From: Nitratireductor sp. XY-223
GTDB taxonomy: Bacteria > Pseudomonadota > Alphaproteobacteria > Rhizobiales > Rhizobiaceae
Reading direction: 5' to 3'
NCBI RefSeq assembly: GCF_004959855.1
Contig: NZ_SPNT01000002.1
Coordinates: 1-64,000 of the forward strand
DNA: 64,000 nt
Made by a program: the position numbers and the translations under genes. Below, in pieces: positions 35,805 to 47,827 of the stretch (position 1 is its first letter; the number at the start of each line of letters is the position of its first letter). Under the pieces are notes generated by a model. That model was given only the letters and a program-made list of their open reading frames with translations, was not told the DNA's origin and searched no databases.

Positions 35805-37931
35805 TCAGTCGGCCGGCTCGCGCGGGATTTCCTGGCCGGTCTCCTGGTCGACGACCTTCATGGAAAGGCGAACCTTGCCGCGGTCGTCGAAGCCGAGAAG
35901 CTTCACGAAGACCTTGTCGCCTTCCTTGACGACGTCCGAGGTCTTGCCGACGCGCTCCTTGGCGAGCTGGGAAATGTGAACGAGGCCATCGCGAGGCCCG
36001 AAGAAGTTCACGAAGGCGCCGAAATCGGCGACCTTGACGACGGTGCCCTGATAGATGACGCCGACTTCCGGTTCGGCAACGATCGAATGGACCCACTTCT
36101 TGGCCGCCTCGATCTCCTTGGCGGAGGAGGAGGCGAACTTGATGGTGCCGTCGTCGTCGATATTGATCTTGGCGCCTGTCTTCTCGACGATCTCGCGGAT
36201 CACCTTGCCGCCGGAGCCGATGACATCGCGGATCTTGTCGACCGGGATGTTCATCACTTCGATGCGCGGCGCGTACTCGCCGAGTTCCTCGCGGCTCTCG
36301 TTGATGGCCTTGCCCATCTCGCCGAGGATGTGCATGCGGCCGCCCTTGGCCTGGTCGAGGGCGATCTGCATGATCTCCTCGGTGATGCCGGTGATCTTGA
36401 TATCCATCTGCAACGACGTGATGCCGTCCTTGGTGCCGGCGACCTTGAAGTCCATGTCGCCGAGATGGTCCTCGTCGCCGAGGATGTCGGAAAGGACGGC
36501 GAAGCGCTCCTCTTCCTTGATCAGGCCCATGGCGATACCGGCAACCGGCTTGGCCAGCGGCACGCCGGCATCCATCAGCGCAAGCGAGGTGCCGCAGACG
36601 GTTGCCATGGAGGACGAACCGTTCGACTCGGTGATTTCCGAGACGACACGCAGCGTGTAGGGGAACTGCTCGCCGGTCGGCAGCATCGGGTGGATGGCCC
36701 GCCAGGCAAGCTTGCCGTGTCCGATCTCGCGGCGGCCGGGCGAACCGATGCGGCCCGTCTCGCCGACCGAGAAGGGCGGGAAGTTGTAGTGCAGCATGAA
36801 GTTTTCTTTGTACATGCCGGTCAGATGATCGACATACTGCTCGTCCTCACCGGTGCCGAGCGTCGCCACGACGATGGCCTGGGTCTCGCCGCGGGTAAAC
36901 ACGGAGGAACCGTGGGTGCGCGGAAGAACGCCGACTTCGGCCGAAATGGCGCGGACCGTGTCCAGTTCGCGGCCGTCGATGCGGCTTTTCGTATCGAGGA
37001 TGTTCCAGCGCACGATCTTGGCCTGCAGCGACTTGAAGACAGCGCCGATCTGTTCGGCCGTGTATTCAGGCTCTTCCACGTCCTCGGGGAGGAAATGCGC
37101 CACCACCTTGGCCTTGACGGCATCGACGGCGTCGTAACGCTCCGCCTTGTCGGTGATCTTGTAAGCGTCGCGCAGTTCGGTTTCCGCCACTTTCAGCATG
37201 GCGTCCTCAAGCGCGGACAGGTCTTCCGGCTCGAATTCGCGCGGCTCCTTCGCGGCAACCTCCGCCAGCTTGATGATGGCATCGATGACCGGCTGGAAGC
37301 CCTTGTGGCCGAACATGACGGCGCCGAGCATGACATCTTCCGGCAGCTCGCTGGCCTCGGATTCCACCATCAGGACCGCGTCCTGCGTGCCGGCGACCAC
37401 CAGATCGAGGCTGGATTCGTCCATCTCGTCGATATGCGGGTTGAGGATGTACTCGCCGTTGATGTAGCCGACGCGCGCACCGCCGATCGGGCCCATGAAG
37501 GGCACGCCCGACAGGGTCAGCGCCGCGGAAGTGGCGATCATCGCCAAGACGTCCGGATTGTTCTCCAGGTCGTGCTGCATCACGGTGATGATGATCTGCG
37601 TGTCGTTCTTGTAGCCGTTCGGAAACAGCGGGCGGATCGGCCGGTCGATGAGCCGGCAGGTGAGCGTTTCGTTTTCGCTCGGGCGGCCTTCCCGCTTGAA
37701 GTAACCGCCGGGGATCTTGCCGGCAGCATAGGTTTTTTCCTGGTAGTTGACGGTCAGCGGGAAGAAGTCCCGTCCCGGCGTCGGCTGTTTTTCGGAGACG
37801 ACCGTCGCCAGAACGACGCTCTCGCCGTAGGTCGCCATCACGGCGCCGTCGGCCTGGCGAGCGATCTTGCCCGTTTCGAGAATGAGCGGACGTCCGCCCC
37901 ATTCGATTTCTACCTTGTGGGTATTGAACAT
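35805..37931 (-). CDS. pnp: Polynucleotide phosphorylase
   Basis: This 708-residue enzyme is a 3'-to-5' phosphorolytic RNase and degradosome partner. Two RNase PH cores are seen, the first with [20 protein letters not shown] (as [17 protein letters not shown]) and the second with [17 protein letters not shown] domain has [15 protein letters not shown], and the S1 domain has [17 protein letters not shown]. Length is normal. In E. coli PNPase controls its own mRNA through RNase III; no such stem was assessed here. rpsO is the neighbouring upstream gene. Confidence 0.98.
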   Translation of the reverse strand: MFNTHKVEIEWGGRPLILETGKIARQADGAVMATYGESVVLATVVSEKQPTPGRDFFPLTVNYQEKTYAAGKIPGGYFKREGRPSENETLTCRLIDRPIRPLFPNGYKNDTQIIITVMQHDLENNPDVLAMIATSAALTLSGVPFMGPIGGARVGYINGEYILNPHIDEMDESSLDLVVAGTQDAVLMVESEASELPEDVMLGAVMFGHKGFQPVIDAIIKLAEVAAKEPREFEPEDLSALEDAMLKVAETELRDAYKITDKAERYDAVDAVKAKVVAHFLPEDVEEPEYTAEQIGAVFKSLQAKIVRWNILDTKSRIDGRELDTVRAISAEVGVLPRTHGSSVFTRGETQAIVVATLGTGEDEQYVDHLTGMYKENFMLHYNFPPFSVGETGRIGSPGRREIGHGKLAWRAIHPMLPTGEQFPYTLRVVSEITESNGSSSMATVCGTSLALMDAGVPLAKPVAGIAMGLIKEEERFAVLSDILGDEDHLGDMDFKVAGTKDGITSLQMDIKITGITEEIMQIALDQAKGGRMHILGEMGKAINESREELGEYAPRIEVMNIPVDKIRDVIGSGGKVIREIVEKTGAKINIDDDGTIKFASSSAKEIEAAKKWVHSIVAEPEVGVIYQGTVVKVADFGAFVNFFGPRDGLVHISQLAKERVGKTSDVVKEGDKVFVKLLGFDDRGKVRLSMKVVDQETGQEIPREPAD

Positions 37932-38123
37932 ATCTTGTCCTTCGTGTGCGGGCGGCGTGATCGGATATCACGGCGCCCCTTCGATAACGTACATGGCCCG
38001 AACACCGGGCCGTTCGGTCGGTATCGTCACGGGCAAGACAACGGGTGGCTTGTACTCGGCGGGCATCAAGCAACCTGCAATCCTGCCCCGTGACCGTTCC
38101 AACGGGCGCGGTTGGCGCCCTGA

Positions 38124-38158
38124 AACGAAAACCGGCGGGCGCGCAAGGCTCCCGCCGG
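38124..38158 (-). terminator. Intrinsic terminator after rpsO
   Basis: On the minus strand CCGGCGGG pairs with CCCGCCGG across an 11-base loop and is followed by TTTTCGTTT. It sits 7 bases after the rpsO stop codon, so much of the rpsO message should end before pnp. Confidence 0.8.
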
Positions 38159-38164
38159 AAAAAC

Positions 38165-38434
38165 CTAACGGCGAATACCGAGACTCGCGATAAGCTTTTT
38201 GTACCGCTCTTCGTCCTTCCTCTTCAGATAGTCGAGGAGCGAACGGCGGCTTGAAACCATCTTCAGCAGGCCACGGCGGGAATGGTTGTCCTTCTTGTGG
38301 CCCTTGAAATGTTCCGTAAGATTGTTGATACGCTCGGTCAGAATGGCCACCTGGACCTCGGGGGAACCGGTGTCGCCCTTCTTCGTTGCGTATTCATTCA
38401 TCAGTTCTGCTTTGCGTTCAGCAGTAATCGACAT
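38165..38434 (-). CDS. rpsO: 30S ribosomal protein S15
   Basis: This is the 89-residue primary rRNA-binding protein of the small subunit platform. [35 protein letters not shown] (as [18 protein letters not shown]), [19 protein letters not shown] and [12 protein letters not shown] are the family blocks. It forms the usual rpsO-pnp pair, with a terminator and about 230 bases between. truB lies upstream. Confidence 0.99.
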   Translation of the reverse strand: MSITAERKAELMNEYATKKGDTGSPEVQVAILTERINNLTEHFKGHKKDNHSRRGLLKMVSSRRSLLDYLKRKDEERYKKLIASLGIRR

Positions 38435-38570
38435 CGTGCCTTCCTTTCACTTTGGAGGGATGAGACGCCCTTGGCCGGGATGTCGTCCAGCCAGGGCCGC
38501 GTTTAACGGCTGCATTTGCGCCGTATCGCGGTGCATATAAGTCAGAAATCCACAAAATGCCAGTTTTATT

Positions 38571-39506
38571 TCAACCGCCGAAAACCCGGCGCGGGCGAAA
38601 CTCGCCCTGCGCGATCTCGCCGATGGCGACCAGCTTTCCGTTCTGCGTCGCGCAGGCTTCATCAGCCGGCAGCGGCGCGTCGCGTCCGCGCAGCAGGATC
38701 GGGTTGCCGCAGCGCAGGCGCTGCGCCTGCTGCTCGCTGACCGCAAAGGTCGGAAGAACGGCCAGCGCCTCGCCCGTATCGATCAGGTATTCGTCGAGCG
38801 CGGCGAGGCGTTCACCTTCGTCCTCGATGGCCTCCAGCGCCACCAGATCGTCGAGCGGCACCATCTCGTCTTCATCGAAAGGCGCGACATAGGTGCGGCG
38901 AAGCGCGGCGATATGGCCGAAGCAGCCGAGATCGCGGCCCATGTCCCGCGCCAGGGCGCGCACATAGGTGCCCTTGCCGCACTCGACGTCGAACACGGCG
39001 GTGTCCGCATCCGGGCAGGCCACAAGGTCAAGCCGGTGGATCTCCACCTCGCGCGGCGGAATTTCCACAGCCTCGCCTTCGCGTGCCAGGTCATAGGCGC
39101 GGTTGCCTTCGATCTTGACGGCGGAAAACTGCGGCGGCGTCTGTTCGATCACGCCGGTGTATTGCGGCAGAAGAGCCCGGATATCGTCTTCAGCCGGACG
39201 CTCGTCGCTGGAGCGGGCGACCGCCCCTTCCAGGTCGTCTGTGGTGCGTTCCTCGCCCCAGCGCACCGTGAACCGGTAGACCTTGCGCCCGTCCATCACA
39301 TAGGGAACCGTCTTCGTGGCCTCTCCCAACGCGATCGGCAGCATTCCCGAAGCGAGCGGATCGAGCGTTCCCGCATGGCCGGCTTTTTGCGCCTTGAACA
39401 GCCAGCGGATCTTCGAAACCGCCTCGGTCGAACCGAAATCGACCGGCTTGTCGAGGATGAGCCAGCCGGAGACCGCCCGCCCCTTCTTCTTGCGTTGCCT
39501 CGCCAT
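38571..39506 (-). CDS. truB: tRNA pseudouridine synthase B (position 55)
   Basis: The protein has 311 residues. [15 protein letters not shown] and the catalytic Asp in [23 protein letters not shown] mark TruB (quoted here as [14 protein letters not shown]). [12 protein letters not shown] and CGNPILLRG follow, the latter in a PUA-type tail. It makes pseudouridine 55 in the T loop of all tRNAs. Its ATG overlaps the rbfA stop by one base (TGATG). Confidence 0.98.
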   Translation of the reverse strand: MARQRKKKGRAVSGWLILDKPVDFGSTEAVSKIRWLFKAQKAGHAGTLDPLASGMLPIALGEATKTVPYVMDGRKVYRFTVRWGEERTTDDLEGAVARSSDERPAEDDIRALLPQYTGVIEQTPPQFSAVKIEGNRAYDLAREGEAVEIPPREVEIHRLDLVACPDADTAVFDVECGKGTYVRALARDMGRDLGCFGHIAALRRTYVAPFDEDEMVPLDDLVALEAIEDEGERLAALDEYLIDTGEALAVLPTFAVSEQQAQRLRCGNPILLRGRDAPLPADEACATQNGKLVAIGEIAQGEFRPRRVFGG

Positions 39507-39919
39507 CAGCCGCGATCCCCGCCTTCGTCGTCGTGATCGAGATCGCGCTGGACCTCGGGGGAGCGCAGGAGGTCGTCGATCTTCTGATAGTTGTCGAAGC
39601 TCGTATCGTCGCGGAACCTGATATCGGGCATGTATTTCATCTGCCTCAGCGCCGGGGTCACGCGCTTGCGAATGTACCGGGCATTGCGGTTGAGCGCCTC
39701 GACGACCGGATCGTGATCGGCTTCGCCAAGCGGCGTCACATAGGCCGTGGCGATTTTCAGATCCGGCGACATGCGCACTTCCGAAACGGCGATCACCGTG
39801 TTTTCAATCAGGGGATCGCGCACCTCGCCGCGCTGCAGCACCGTGGTGATGGCAGCACGGACCTGTTCACCGACGCGCAGCTGCCGCTGCGAGGGCCCGG
39901 AGGACGAAAAGCGTGACAT
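39506..39919 (-). CDS. rbfA: Ribosome-binding factor A
   Basis: This 137-residue KH-like factor matures 16S rRNA 5' ends and helps cold adaptation. [22 protein letters not shown] (read as [19 protein letters not shown]), [19 protein letters not shown] and the late [12 protein letters not shown] are diagnostic. The C-terminal end is acidic ([10 protein letters not shown]). It follows infB after about 110 bases and overlaps truB. Confidence 0.97.
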   Translation of the reverse strand: MSRFSSSGPSQRQLRVGEQVRAAITTVLQRGEVRDPLIENTVIAVSEVRMSPDLKIATAYVTPLGEADHDPVVEALNRNARYIRKRVTPALRQMKYMPDIRFRDDTSFDNYQKIDDLLRSPEVQRDLDHDDEGGDRG

Positions 39920-39981
39920 TTATTAAACCTTTTCAACCATTTGCGGCGGGATAGGACCGCACGCGAATGAAATATGGTTAC

Positions 39982-40001
39982 GGGCGCCGTTTCCGGCGCC
40001 C
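39982..40001. promoter_or_regulatory. GC-rich hairpin between infB and rbfA
   Basis: GGGCGCCG and CGGCGCCC form a perfect stem around TTTC. There is no T run on the minus strand, so it is not a classical terminator. It could be an mRNA processing or stability stem within the infB-rbfA transcript. Confidence 0.4.
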
Positions 40002-40029
40002 GATCTGAATTATAACCGCCTGTCGGCTC

Positions 40030-42597
40030 CTAGAGCGTGCGCGATACGTGCTCGACGCGGAAGCACTCGATGACGTCGCCGGCGCGGATGTCTTCGTAGT
40101 TCTCGAAGGCCATGCCGCATTCCTGCCCGGCGTTGACTTCCGCGACTTCGTCCTTGAAGCGCTTGAGCGTCTTCAGGCTGCCCTCGTGGATGACCACGCT
40201 GTCGCGGATCAGGCGTACGCCGACACCGCGCTCGACCTTGCCTTCGGTGACGCGGCACCCGGCGACCTTGCCGACCTTGGTGATGTTGAACACCTCGAGG
40301 ATCTCGGCATTGCCGAGGAAGGTCTCGCGGCGCTCGGGCGACAGCATGCCGGACATCGCCGCCTTCACGTCATCCACGAGATCGTAGATGATGTTGTAGT
40401 AGCGGATCTCGATGCCGGCGGCCGCGGCCGCGTCGCGTGCCTGGCTGTTGGCGCGGACGTTGAAGCCGATGATGGCTGCGTCCGAGGCCTCGGCCAGCGA
40501 GATATCCGATTCGGTGATCCCGCCGGCGCCCGAATGGACGATGCGGGCGCGCACTTCGTCGGTGCCGAGTTTTTCCAGCGCGCCGGCGATCGCCTCGATC
40601 GAGCCCTGCACGTCGCCCTTGATGACCAGCGGGAACTCCTTGACGCCGCTGTCCTGGAGCTGCGTCATCATCTGTTCGAGCGAACCGCGGGTTCCGGCCT
40701 GGCGGGCAACCGCCTTCTCGCGGGCGATCCGCTGGCGGTACTCAGAGATCTCACGGGCCCGGGCCTCGTTTTCGACAACGGCAAACCGGTCGCCGGCCTG
40801 CGGCGTGCCCTGGAGGCCGAGAACCTCGACAGGCGTGGCGGGCCCCGCTTCCTTGACCTGCTTGCCGCGGTCGTCGACGAGCGCGCGCACGCGGCCCCAC
40901 TCGTTGCCGGCCACGACAATGTCGCCGGTGTGCAGCGTTCCCGCTTCGACGAGGACCGTGGCCACGGAGCCGCGTCCACGATCGAGCTGCGCCTCGATCA
41001 CCGCGCCCTCGGCCGTCCGGTCCGGATTGGCCTTGAGGTCGAGAATCTCCGCCTGCAGCAGGATCGCCTCGAGAAGCTTGTCGAGATTGGTGCCCTTGGT
41101 CGCCGACACCTCGACGTCGAGGACCTCGCCGCCCATGGATTCGACGAAAACCTCATGCTGGAGCAGCTCGGTGCGCACCTTGTTCGCATCGGCTTCCGGC
41201 TTGTCGATCTTGTTGATGGCAACGATGATCGGCACCTCGGCCGCCTTGGCGTGGTTGATGGACTCGATGGTCTGCGGCATGACGCTGTCGTCGGCGGCGA
41301 CGACCAGGATCGCGATGTCGGTGGCCTGCGCGCCGCGGGCGCGCATCGCCGTGAAGGCGGCGTGGCCCGGCGTGTCGATAAAGGTGATCTTCTGGCCGTT
41401 CTGCTCAACCTGATAGGCGCCGATATGCTGGGTGATGCCGCCAGCTTCGCCGGCCACCACATTGGCGTTGCGGATGGCATCGAGCAGCGACGTCTTGCCG
41501 TGGTCGACATGGCCCATGATCGTGACCACCGGGGGCCGCTGCTTGAGGGTGCTCTCGTCGTCCTTGATGTCGAAGATGCCTTCCTCGATGTCGGATTCGG
41601 CAACGCGCTTGACCGTGTGGCCGAACTCGCCAGCGATCAGCTCGGCCAGGTCGGCGTCGATCACGTCGCCGGGCTTCATCATCTGGCCTTCCTTCATCAG
41701 ATACTTGATGACGTCGACCGAACGCTCGGCCATGCGCTGCGAAAGCTCCTGGATGGTGATGGTTTCCGGCAGGGTGACCTCGCGTGCGATCTTCTCGCGC
41801 GGCTCCTGGACCAGGGCACGCTTCATCTTCTCCTGGCGGCGGCGCATCGCCGAAAGGGAGCGGCCGCGCTGGTTGCCGTCCTCGTTGAGGGCGGTGTTGA
41901 GCGTGAGTTTGCCGCGGCGGCGCGAATCGTCGCCGCGCGGCCGCGACGGACGCGGCGTTTCGGGACGGGACGGCTTGCCGCGCTGCTGCGCCGGCTTGGC
42001 GCGGGAATCGTCGGCGGACTCCTCATGGCGCGCTGCGCGCGACGGGCGATCGACGGCGGGCGGCTCGACCGGCGCGGCCGGCTCCGGCTCCGCCTGGGCG
42101 GGCGCCGCTTCGGCCGTGGTGCCTTCTGCCTCGGCCTTTGCGCGCGCTTCCTCTTCCGCTTTCAGGCGCGCTTCTTCCTCGACCTTGCGCTGCGCCTCTT
42201 CGGCCTCGCGGCGCTTGGCGTCCTCTTCGGCCTGCTTGCGCTCTTCGGCGTCGCGGATCTTGGCATTTTCCAGCGCGCGCTTGCGGGCATCCATCTCGCT
42301 GGCGGACAGTTCCTTCAGAACCGTCGATTTCGCGGCTTCACGTGCCGGCTCGGCCTTCGGCTTCGCCGCCGATCTTTCACCGGCCGCTGGCTTCGGCTTG
42401 ATGCCGCCGGCCAGCGATCCGGACTTGTCGTCTTCCGGCCGCGATATCCGCCGCTTGCGCGTTTCGACAACCACCGCCTTGGTCCGGCCACGACCCATAT
42501 CCTGGCGCACCGTCCCCTGCTCCACACCGGAGCGCTTGAGCGTCAGAGTCTTCTTGCTCGACACACTGATGGTCTTGTCGTCCTTGGTTTCGCTCAT
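40030..42597 (-). CDS. infB: Translation initiation factor IF-2
   Basis: This 855-residue GTPase brings initiator tRNA to the ribosome. A long low-complexity N-terminus is rich in Lys, Glu, Ala and Arg, with repeated [14 protein letters not shown]-type coils near 130-170. The G domain has [27 protein letters not shown] and NKIDKPEAD. Domains II to IV follow, ending [17 protein letters not shown]. It overlaps the ylxR-like gene by 4 bases and belongs to the rimP-nusA-ylxR-infB operon. Confidence 0.98.
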   Translation of the reverse strand: MSETKDDKTISVSSKKTLTLKRSGVEQGTVRQDMGRGRTKAVVVETRKRRISRPEDDKSGSLAGGIKPKPAAGERSAAKPKAEPAREAAKSTVLKELSASEMDARKRALENAKIRDAEERKQAEEDAKRREAEEAQRKVEEEARLKAEEEARAKAEAEGTTAEAAPAQAEPEPAAPVEPPAVDRPSRAARHEESADDSRAKPAQQRGKPSRPETPRPSRPRGDDSRRRGKLTLNTALNEDGNQRGRSLSAMRRRQEKMKRALVQEPREKIAREVTLPETITIQELSQRMAERSVDVIKYLMKEGQMMKPGDVIDADLAELIAGEFGHTVKRVAESDIEEGIFDIKDDESTLKQRPPVVTIMGHVDHGKTSLLDAIRNANVVAGEAGGITQHIGAYQVEQNGQKITFIDTPGHAAFTAMRARGAQATDIAILVVAADDSVMPQTIESINHAKAAEVPIIVAINKIDKPEADANKVRTELLQHEVFVESMGGEVLDVEVSATKGTNLDKLLEAILLQAEILDLKANPDRTAEGAVIEAQLDRGRGSVATVLVEAGTLHTGDIVVAGNEWGRVRALVDDRGKQVKEAGPATPVEVLGLQGTPQAGDRFAVVENEARAREISEYRQRIAREKAVARQAGTRGSLEQMMTQLQDSGVKEFPLVIKGDVQGSIEAIAGALEKLGTDEVRARIVHSGAGGITESDISLAEASDAAIIGFNVRANSQARDAAAAAGIEIRYYNIIYDLVDDVKAAMSGMLSPERRETFLGNAEILEVFNITKVGKVAGCRVTEGKVERGVGVRLIRDSVVIHEGSLKTLKRFKDEVAEVNAGQECGMAFENYEDIRAGDVIECFRVEHVSRTL

Positions 42598-43229
42598 TCC
42601 GTTTCCGTTTCCTGTGCGGGAACCCCCGCTGTATGACCGTTTTCCGCTCCATTGCGGTATCGGTCAAGCATCTTTGCGCGTTTCACTACACCCTCACCGG
42701 CCTGCCCTGCAAGCACCGCGAGGTGTATTACATTGCCGCCGGCCATCACAATCGCCATTTCGTCGGCCGAAAGAAGGCGAAAGGAGCCGATGCCGGTGCT
42801 CCCGGAAGCGGCCGCGGCGCGCCGCGCCTGGTCCATCTTGCGGACGCCGTCGGGCGCGGCGTCGCTCGCATGCATGACGGCGATGGCCCGGCCGGACCGT
42901 ATCGCCGCCTCAACCTTGCCGGAACCGGTCACGACCTGCCCGGCCTTGCGGGCCATGGCGATCATTCCGGTGAGCGCAGAAACAAGCAGCGAATCGACCG
43001 TCTCGTCCAGCGTCTCGGGCACCGTTACCTTGGCCTTCAGCGCACGGGCGAACAGGTTCTTTTCCATCGCCTTGCGCAGCTGGCGCCGTTCGGCCGTCAC
43101 CCAGCATCCGCGGCCCGGCAACCGCGCCTTCAGATCGGGGACAACGACGCCGTCCGGATCGGCGACGAAGCGGATCATCCGGTCCGCCGGCCCGCTTTGC
43201 CGCGTGACGATGCAGGTCCGGTCGTTCAT
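42594..43229 (-). CDS. YlxR-type RNA-binding protein with an L7Ae-like domain
   Basis: The protein has 211 residues. The N-terminal DUF448/YlxR domain has RTCIVTR and [12 protein letters not shown]. The C-terminal part (about 85-190) resembles the L7Ae/L30e fold with [23 protein letters not shown] ([19 protein letters not shown]) and an alternating Ala/Gly rhythm. This two-domain form is common in alphaproteobacteria between nusA and infB; its RNA target is not known. The start at 43229 skips six codons of an earlier in-frame ATG. Confidence 0.9.
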   Translation of the reverse strand: MNDRTCIVTRQSGPADRMIRFVADPDGVVVPDLKARLPGRGCWVTAERRQLRKAMEKNLFARALKAKVTVPETLDETVDSLLVSALTGMIAMARKAGQVVTGSGKVEAAIRSGRAIAVMHASDAAPDGVRKMDQARRAAAASGSTGIGSFRLLSADEMAIVMAGGNVIHLAVLAGQAGEGVVKRAKMLDRYRNGAENGHTAGVPAQETETE

Positions 43230-43266
43230 GTCCGCCCCCAGCCCCATCAGCAGAGCCCCGGGCAGG

Positions 43267-44910
43267 TCAGGCCTGCGCTACCTCGTCGGCGGTTTCAGCC
43301 GCCTCGGCTTCGCCTTCCTCGGCCTCGCCTTCCTCGTTCTCCGCTGCCTGCGCCGCCAGGTCCTCCTCGGTTATCCAGCCGGCCGCGAGCCGCGCCGCGA
43401 CGACCATCTCCTCCGCGTCGGCGCGCGACACGTCGAGGTTTGAGAACAGACCCTCGTATTTGACGGTCTCGCCGTCCTTGCGCTCGGTCCAGCCGACCAG
43501 GTCGTCGGCGGCGCATCCGGCGAAGTCGTCCATGGTCTTGATGCCGTCTTCTCCCAGCGCCACCATCATCGCCGTCGTCATGCCGGGAACGGCGCGCAAC
43601 TCATCGGTCACGCCAAGTTCCAGCCGTTTTGCCTCGAGTTCGGCCTCGATCGCCTCCAGATACTCGCGGGCGCGGCTCTGGATCTCTTCGGCCGTCTCCT
43701 CGTCAAATCCTTCGATGGCCGCAATCTCCTCCAGATCGACATAGGCGACTTCCTCGACCTGCGAGAAGCCCTCCGACGCCAGGACCTGGCCGACCATCTC
43801 GTCGACGTTGAGCGCGTTCATGAAGAGTTCGGTGCGTTCGTTGAATTCCTTCTGGCGGCGCTCCGATTCCTCCTGCTCCGTCAGGATGTCGATGTCCCAT
43901 CCGGTGAGCTGCGAAGCAAGGCGCACATTCTGCCCGCGGCGGCCGATCGCCAGCGACAGCTGGTCGTCCGGAACAACCACCTCGATGCGCTCGGCATCCT
44001 CGTCGAGAACCACCTTGGCCACCTCGGCCGGCTGCAGCGCGTTGACGATGAAGGAAGCCGGATCCATCGACCAGGGGATGATGTCGATCTTCTCGCCCTG
44101 CAGTTCGCCGACGACCGCCTGAACGCGGCTGCCGCGCATGCCGACACAGGCGCCGACCGGATCGATCGAACTGTCGTTCGAGATCACCGCGATCTTGGCG
44201 CGCGATCCCGGATCGCGGGCAACCGAGCGGATTTCGATGATGCCGTCATAGATTTCCGGCACTTCCATGGTGAACAGCTTGACCATGAATTGCGGATGCG
44301 TGCGGGACAGGAAGATCTGCGGACCGCGCTGCTCGCGGCGCACGTCGTAGACAAAGGCGCGGACGCGGTCGCCGTAGCGGAAGTTCTCGCGCGGGATCAG
44401 CTCGTCGCGTCGGATGATCGCCTCGCCGCGCCCGAGATCGACGATGACGTTGCCATATTCGACCCGCTTGACGGTGCCGTTGACGATCTCGCCGACGCGG
44501 TCCTTGAACTCCTCGTACTGGCGGTCGCGTTCGGCCTCGCGGACTTTCTGGACGATGACCTGCTTTGCGGACTGGGCGGCGATGCGGCCGAAATCCATCG
44601 GCGGCAGCGGCTCAGCGATGAAGTCGCCGAGCTGGGCTTCCGGGTTGCGGTCGCGCGCCAGTTCCAGCGCGATCTGCGTCGAATAGTCCTCGACCTCCTC
44701 AACCACCTCCAGGAGGCGCTGCAGCTTGATCTCACCGGTCTTCGGATTGATATCGGCGCGAATGTTGGACTCCGAACCGTAGCGCGAGCGGGCCGCCTTC
44801 TGGATGGCATCGGCCATCGCTTCTATGACGATTTCCCGGTCGATCGCCTTCTCGCGGGCCACGGCGTCCGCGATCTGAAGAAGTTCGAGCCTGTTTGCAC
44901 TAACTGCCAT
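43267..44910 (-). CDS. nusA: Transcription termination/antitermination protein NusA
   Basis: This 547-residue elongation factor binds RNA polymerase and nascent RNA. The N-terminal domain starts [18 protein letters not shown]. The S1 domain has [20 protein letters not shown], shown as [18 protein letters not shown]1 has [19 protein letters not shown] and KH2 has [18 protein letters not shown]. Two C-terminal helix-hairpin repeats follow. The tail is acidic and repetitive ([17 protein letters not shown]). ATG 44910 is chosen; a long in-frame extension upstream covers rimP's end and is not NusA-like. Confidence 0.98.
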   Translation of the reverse strand: MAVSANRLELLQIADAVAREKAIDREIVIEAMADAIQKAARSRYGSESNIRADINPKTGEIKLQRLLEVVEEVEDYSTQIALELARDRNPEAQLGDFIAEPLPPMDFGRIAAQSAKQVIVQKVREAERDRQYEEFKDRVGEIVNGTVKRVEYGNVIVDLGRGEAIIRRDELIPRENFRYGDRVRAFVYDVRREQRGPQIFLSRTHPQFMVKLFTMEVPEIYDGIIEIRSVARDPGSRAKIAVISNDSSIDPVGACVGMRGSRVQAVVGELQGEKIDIIPWSMDPASFIVNALQPAEVAKVVLDEDAERIEVVVPDDQLSLAIGRRGQNVRLASQLTGWDIDILTEQEESERRQKEFNERTELFMNALNVDEMVGQVLASEGFSQVEEVAYVDLEEIAAIEGFDEETAEEIQSRAREYLEAIEAELEAKRLELGVTDELRAVPGMTTAMMVALGEDGIKTMDDFAGCAADDLVGWTERKDGETVKYEGLFSNLDVSRADAEEMVVAARLAAGWITEEDLAAQAAENEEGEAEEGEAEAAETADEVAQA

Positions 44911-44953
44911 ATTGCTCTCCATACGATGGCATGCGCGGCCTTGACCGCGGATT

Positions 44954-45565
44954 TCAGTTGTTGTCGCCGCTGTCGTCCGATGCCTGCCCTTCACGGGCGG
45001 CGCGGGCGGCCTTGTCGGCTTCCAGGGCGTCACGGATGAGCTCATCCGTCAAAATCAGTTTGGCCTCGCTCAGGGCCTCGAAGGGTATGCGCACGGTCGG
45101 TTCGTCGCCGTAACTGGCCTGGTCCCGTTCGACGACAAAGCCGCCGGCGTCGACTTCGGAAATCGTTCCGCGGAAGCGTTTGCGGCCGGCGACCGGCACC
45201 GATGTCTCGCATTTGATCAGATGACCGGACCAGCGCTCGAAATCCGATTTGCGCACCATGGGTCGGTCAATTCCCGGCGACGAGATCTCCAGATGATACG
45301 CCCGGTCGATCGGGTCTTCAACGTCAAGCAAGGGCGACAGGGAACGAGACAGGGTTTCGCAGTCCTCAACGGTCATGGTGCCGTCGTTGCGTTCGGCCAT
45401 GATCTGCAGCGTCATGCCGTTCTGACCGGACAGGCGCACGCGAACGAGCCGAAAATCCATGGATTCCAGAACCGGCTCCACGATTGCCGCAATGCGGGCG
45501 TCAAGTCCCGTCTCGGCGATCAACCGGCCTTCGGTGCTGCTTGGCGATAGCGCGTCTTGCGACAA
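44954..45565 (-). CDS. rimP: Ribosome maturation factor RimP
   Basis: The protein has 203 residues if the TTG at 45565 is used. The body has [36 protein letters not shown] and [12 protein letters not shown], all typical of RimP, which acts in 30S maturation. The ATG at 45601 lies only a few bases after a terminator U tract and has no SD. The TTG start has GAGAGG six bases upstream and gives a start ([13 protein letters not shown]) like other rhizobial RimP proteins. It is the first gene of the rimP-nusA-ylxR-infB string. Confidence 0.93.
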   Translation of the reverse strand: MSQDALSPSSTEGRLIAETGLDARIAAIVEPVLESMDFRLVRVRLSGQNGMTLQIMAERNDGTMTVEDCETLSRSLSPLLDVEDPIDRAYHLEISSPGIDRPMVRKSDFERWSGHLIKCETSVPVAGRKRFRGTISEVDAGGFVVERDQASYGDEPTVRIPFEALSEAKLILTDELIRDALEADKAARAAREGQASDDSGDNN

Positions 45566-45604
45566 GTTCTGCCTCTCATGCGCGGGCCCTTTCGGGCCCA
45601 TCTA

Positions 45605-45637
45605 ACAAAAAAGAGCGGGTCCGGCCGGCCCACTCTT
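45605..45637 (-). terminator. Intrinsic terminator between trmB and rimP
   Basis: On the minus strand AGAGTGGGCC and GGACCCGCTCT form a stem with a G-T and small loop, then TTTTTTGTTAG. It lies about 95 bases after the trmB stop and directly before rimP. It may end the trmB message or act as a leader attenuator of the rimP operon. Confidence 0.65.
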
Positions 45638-45729
45638 GCTCAGATGATCAAGATTTCGGCCTGATATACTCCCCAAGACGGCCGATTGCAAGGTCCATAT
45701 GCGCACCGCGGCCACAATGACGACGCGAG

Positions 45730-46434
45730 TCAGCCGCCCGTGCGACGGAATGTCAGATAGGCAGCCACGCGCCCCTCCCGCAAGGCCTTGGCCTCATAGC
45801 GGGTTCCGGGCCAGTCCGGGAACGGGTTTTGCCAGTCGTCGGCCCGGGCCGCCTCCCAGGAGAAGGCCGGATGCCGCCGGCAGTGCAGCAATGTCCAGTT
45901 GACATAGCTGTCGATATCGGAGGCAAAGCAGAACCGTCCGCCGGGCTTCAATACCCGGGCAATCCGGTCGAGGTTCGCATCCGAGACGAAACGGCGCTTC
46001 CAGTGCCGCTTCTTCGGCCAGGGATCCGGATAGAGAAGGTCCACCTGATCGAGCCCGCCGGCGGGCAGCCAGTCCAGCAGCCGGGTGGCGTCGTCGTCAT
46101 ACAGGCGGATATTCGGCAGCGGGTTCGCCTTGAGCGCCGCGACACACTTGGCCAGCCCGTTGACGAAGGGCTCGACGCCGATGAATCCGGTCTGCGGATT
46201 TGTGCGTGCCCTGTGCAGCAGATGCTCGCCGCCGCCAAATCCGATCTCGAGGCGATGGGTTTCGTACCGGGTGCCAAAGGCCTGCGCCAAGTCCCGCAAG
46301 GGCGGGCCGTCGGTGTCGAGACGCAGCGCCGGCAAAAGGGTCTCAAGCGCCCGGGCCTGAACGGGGCGCAACGCCTTTCCCCGGCGGCGGCCGAAAAACG
46401 CCCCGGCCGCCCGCTTCGGATGCTCACGCGCCAT
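45730..46434 (-). CDS. trmB: tRNA (guanine-N7-)-methyltransferase
   Basis: This 234-residue SAM-dependent enzyme methylates G46 of tRNA. Motifs: [11 protein letters not shown] for [32 protein letters not shown] (the catalytic PDPWPKxRHxKRR signature) and [13 protein letters not shown] near the C-terminus. The Arg/Lys-rich N-terminus is typical. It follows metK by 41 bases on the same strand. Confidence 0.97.
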   Translation of the reverse strand: MAREHPKRAAGAFFGRRRGKALRPVQARALETLLPALRLDTDGPPLRDLAQAFGTRYETHRLEIGFGGGEHLLHRARTNPQTGFIGVEPFVNGLAKCVAALKANPLPNIRLYDDDATRLLDWLPAGGLDQVDLLYPDPWPKKRHWKRRFVSDANLDRIARVLKPGGRFCFASDIDSYVNWTLLHCRRHPAFSWEAARADDWQNPFPDWPGTRYEAKALREGRVAAYLTFRRTGG

Positions 46435-46475
46435 AATTGCTCACCGCGCCTGATGGGAACTGCTTGCCGGCGGGC

Positions 46476-47756
46476 CTAAACCACTGCCGCGGCGGCGCGC
46501 GTTCCGTTGGTCGACTTGGTCCGGACCGCCTGCTTCAGCGCCTTAACCAGATCCGTCTTCTCCCAGGAGAAGGAACCGTCGCGGGCGCTCTTGCGGCCAA
46601 AATGGCCATAGGCCGATGTCTTGGCGTAGATCGGCCTGTTCAGGTCGAGATGGCGGCGGATGCCGGTCGGCGAAAGGTCGACCAGATGCGGCAGGATGTC
46701 CTCGACCATTTCCTCCGAGACCTTTCCGGTCTCGTGAAAATTCAGATAGATCGAGAGCGGCTGTGCAACGCCGATCGCGTAGGAAAGCTGAATCGTGCAG
46801 CGCTCGGCCAGCTTGGCCGCGACAATGTTCTTGGCAAGATAGCGGGCCATGTAGGCGGCCGAGCGATCGACCTTGGTCGTGTCCTTGCCCGAGAAGGCAC
46901 CGCCGCCGTGGGGCGCGGCGCCGCCATAGGTATCGACGATGATCTTGCGGCCGGTAAGGCCGGCATCGCCATCCGGTCCGCCGATGACGAACTTGCCCGT
47001 CGGATTGATGTACCAGTTGCAGTCGTCAGCGACCGGCAGGTCGCCAAGCGCCTCGCGGATATAGGGTTCGACCACCTGGCGGACCTTGTCCGAATCCCAG
47101 TCATCCTTGAGGTGCTGGGTGGAAAGCACGATCTGCGTGACCTCGTGAGGCTGGCCGTCGACATAACGGACCGTTACCTGGCTCTTGCTGTCCGGCCCGA
47201 GATGCGCGGCGTCGCCCTCGCCCTTCTTTCGCGCCTCGGAAAGCAAGCGCAGGATCTGGTGCGAGTAATAGATCGGGGCGGGCATGAGATCGGGCGTTTC
47301 GTTACAGGCGTAACCGAACATGATGCCCTGGTCGCCGGCCCCCTCGTCGCCCTGCTGGTCGGCGGCGTTGTCGACTCCTTGCGCGATGTCGGCAGACTGG
47401 GAGTGCAACAGCACGTCCACGCGTGCCTTCTTCCAGTGAAAGCCGTCCTGTTCGTAACCGATGTCACGGATGGCGCGCCGTGCGGCGGAGCGGAAACGGG
47501 ACGGATTGATCACGTCGTTTCCGTGCTTGTCCCTTTTCATCAGCGTCGGCGGAACCCGGACCTCGCCGGCGATCACCACGCGGTTGGTGGTGGCCAGCGT
47601 CTCGGCGGCGACACGCACACTCCACGGATCGGTGCCGGTCTTGCGCGCTTCCTTGTAAATCAGGTCGACGATCTCGTCGGAGATGCGGTCGCACACCTTG
47701 TCCGGGTGTCCTTCCGAAACCGATTCACTTGTGAAGAGATAGTTGCTTCGCGCCAT
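46476..47756 (-). CDS. metK: S-adenosylmethionine synthetase
   Basis: The enzyme has 426 residues. [16 protein letters not shown] near the N-terminus, the methionine/ATP loop [10 protein letters not shown] (as [16 protein letters not shown]), [15 protein letters not shown] (P-loop-like) and DKSAAY-type [10 protein letters not shown] are all present. It makes SAM from methionine and ATP. The length is slightly above the usual 385-400, with extra residues near the ends. An AT-rich dyad 72-92 bases upstream may be its operator. Confidence 0.98.
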   Translation of the reverse strand: MARSNYLFTSESVSEGHPDKVCDRISDEIVDLIYKEARKTGTDPWSVRVAAETLATTNRVVIAGEVRVPPTLMKRDKHGNDVINPSRFRSAARRAIRDIGYEQDGFHWKKARVDVLLHSQSADIAQGVDNAADQQGDEGAGDQGIMFGYACNETPDLMPAPIYYSHQILRLLSEARKKGEGDAAHLGPDSKSQVTVRYVDGQPHEVTQIVLSTQHLKDDWDSDKVRQVVEPYIREALGDLPVADDCNWYINPTGKFVIGGPDGDAGLTGRKIIVDTYGGAAPHGGGAFSGKDTTKVDRSAAYMARYLAKNIVAAKLAERCTIQLSYAIGVAQPLSIYLNFHETGKVSEEMVEDILPHLVDLSPTGIRRHLDLNRPIYAKTSAYGHFGRKSARDGSFSWEKTDLVKALKQAVRTKSTNGTRAAAAVV

Positions 47757-47827
47757 GCCCGCCTCTCAGAACTGCTGCGTAATGCCGACTTGTTATGCAA
47801 AACAGGCGGCAAATACAAGCGCAGAAC

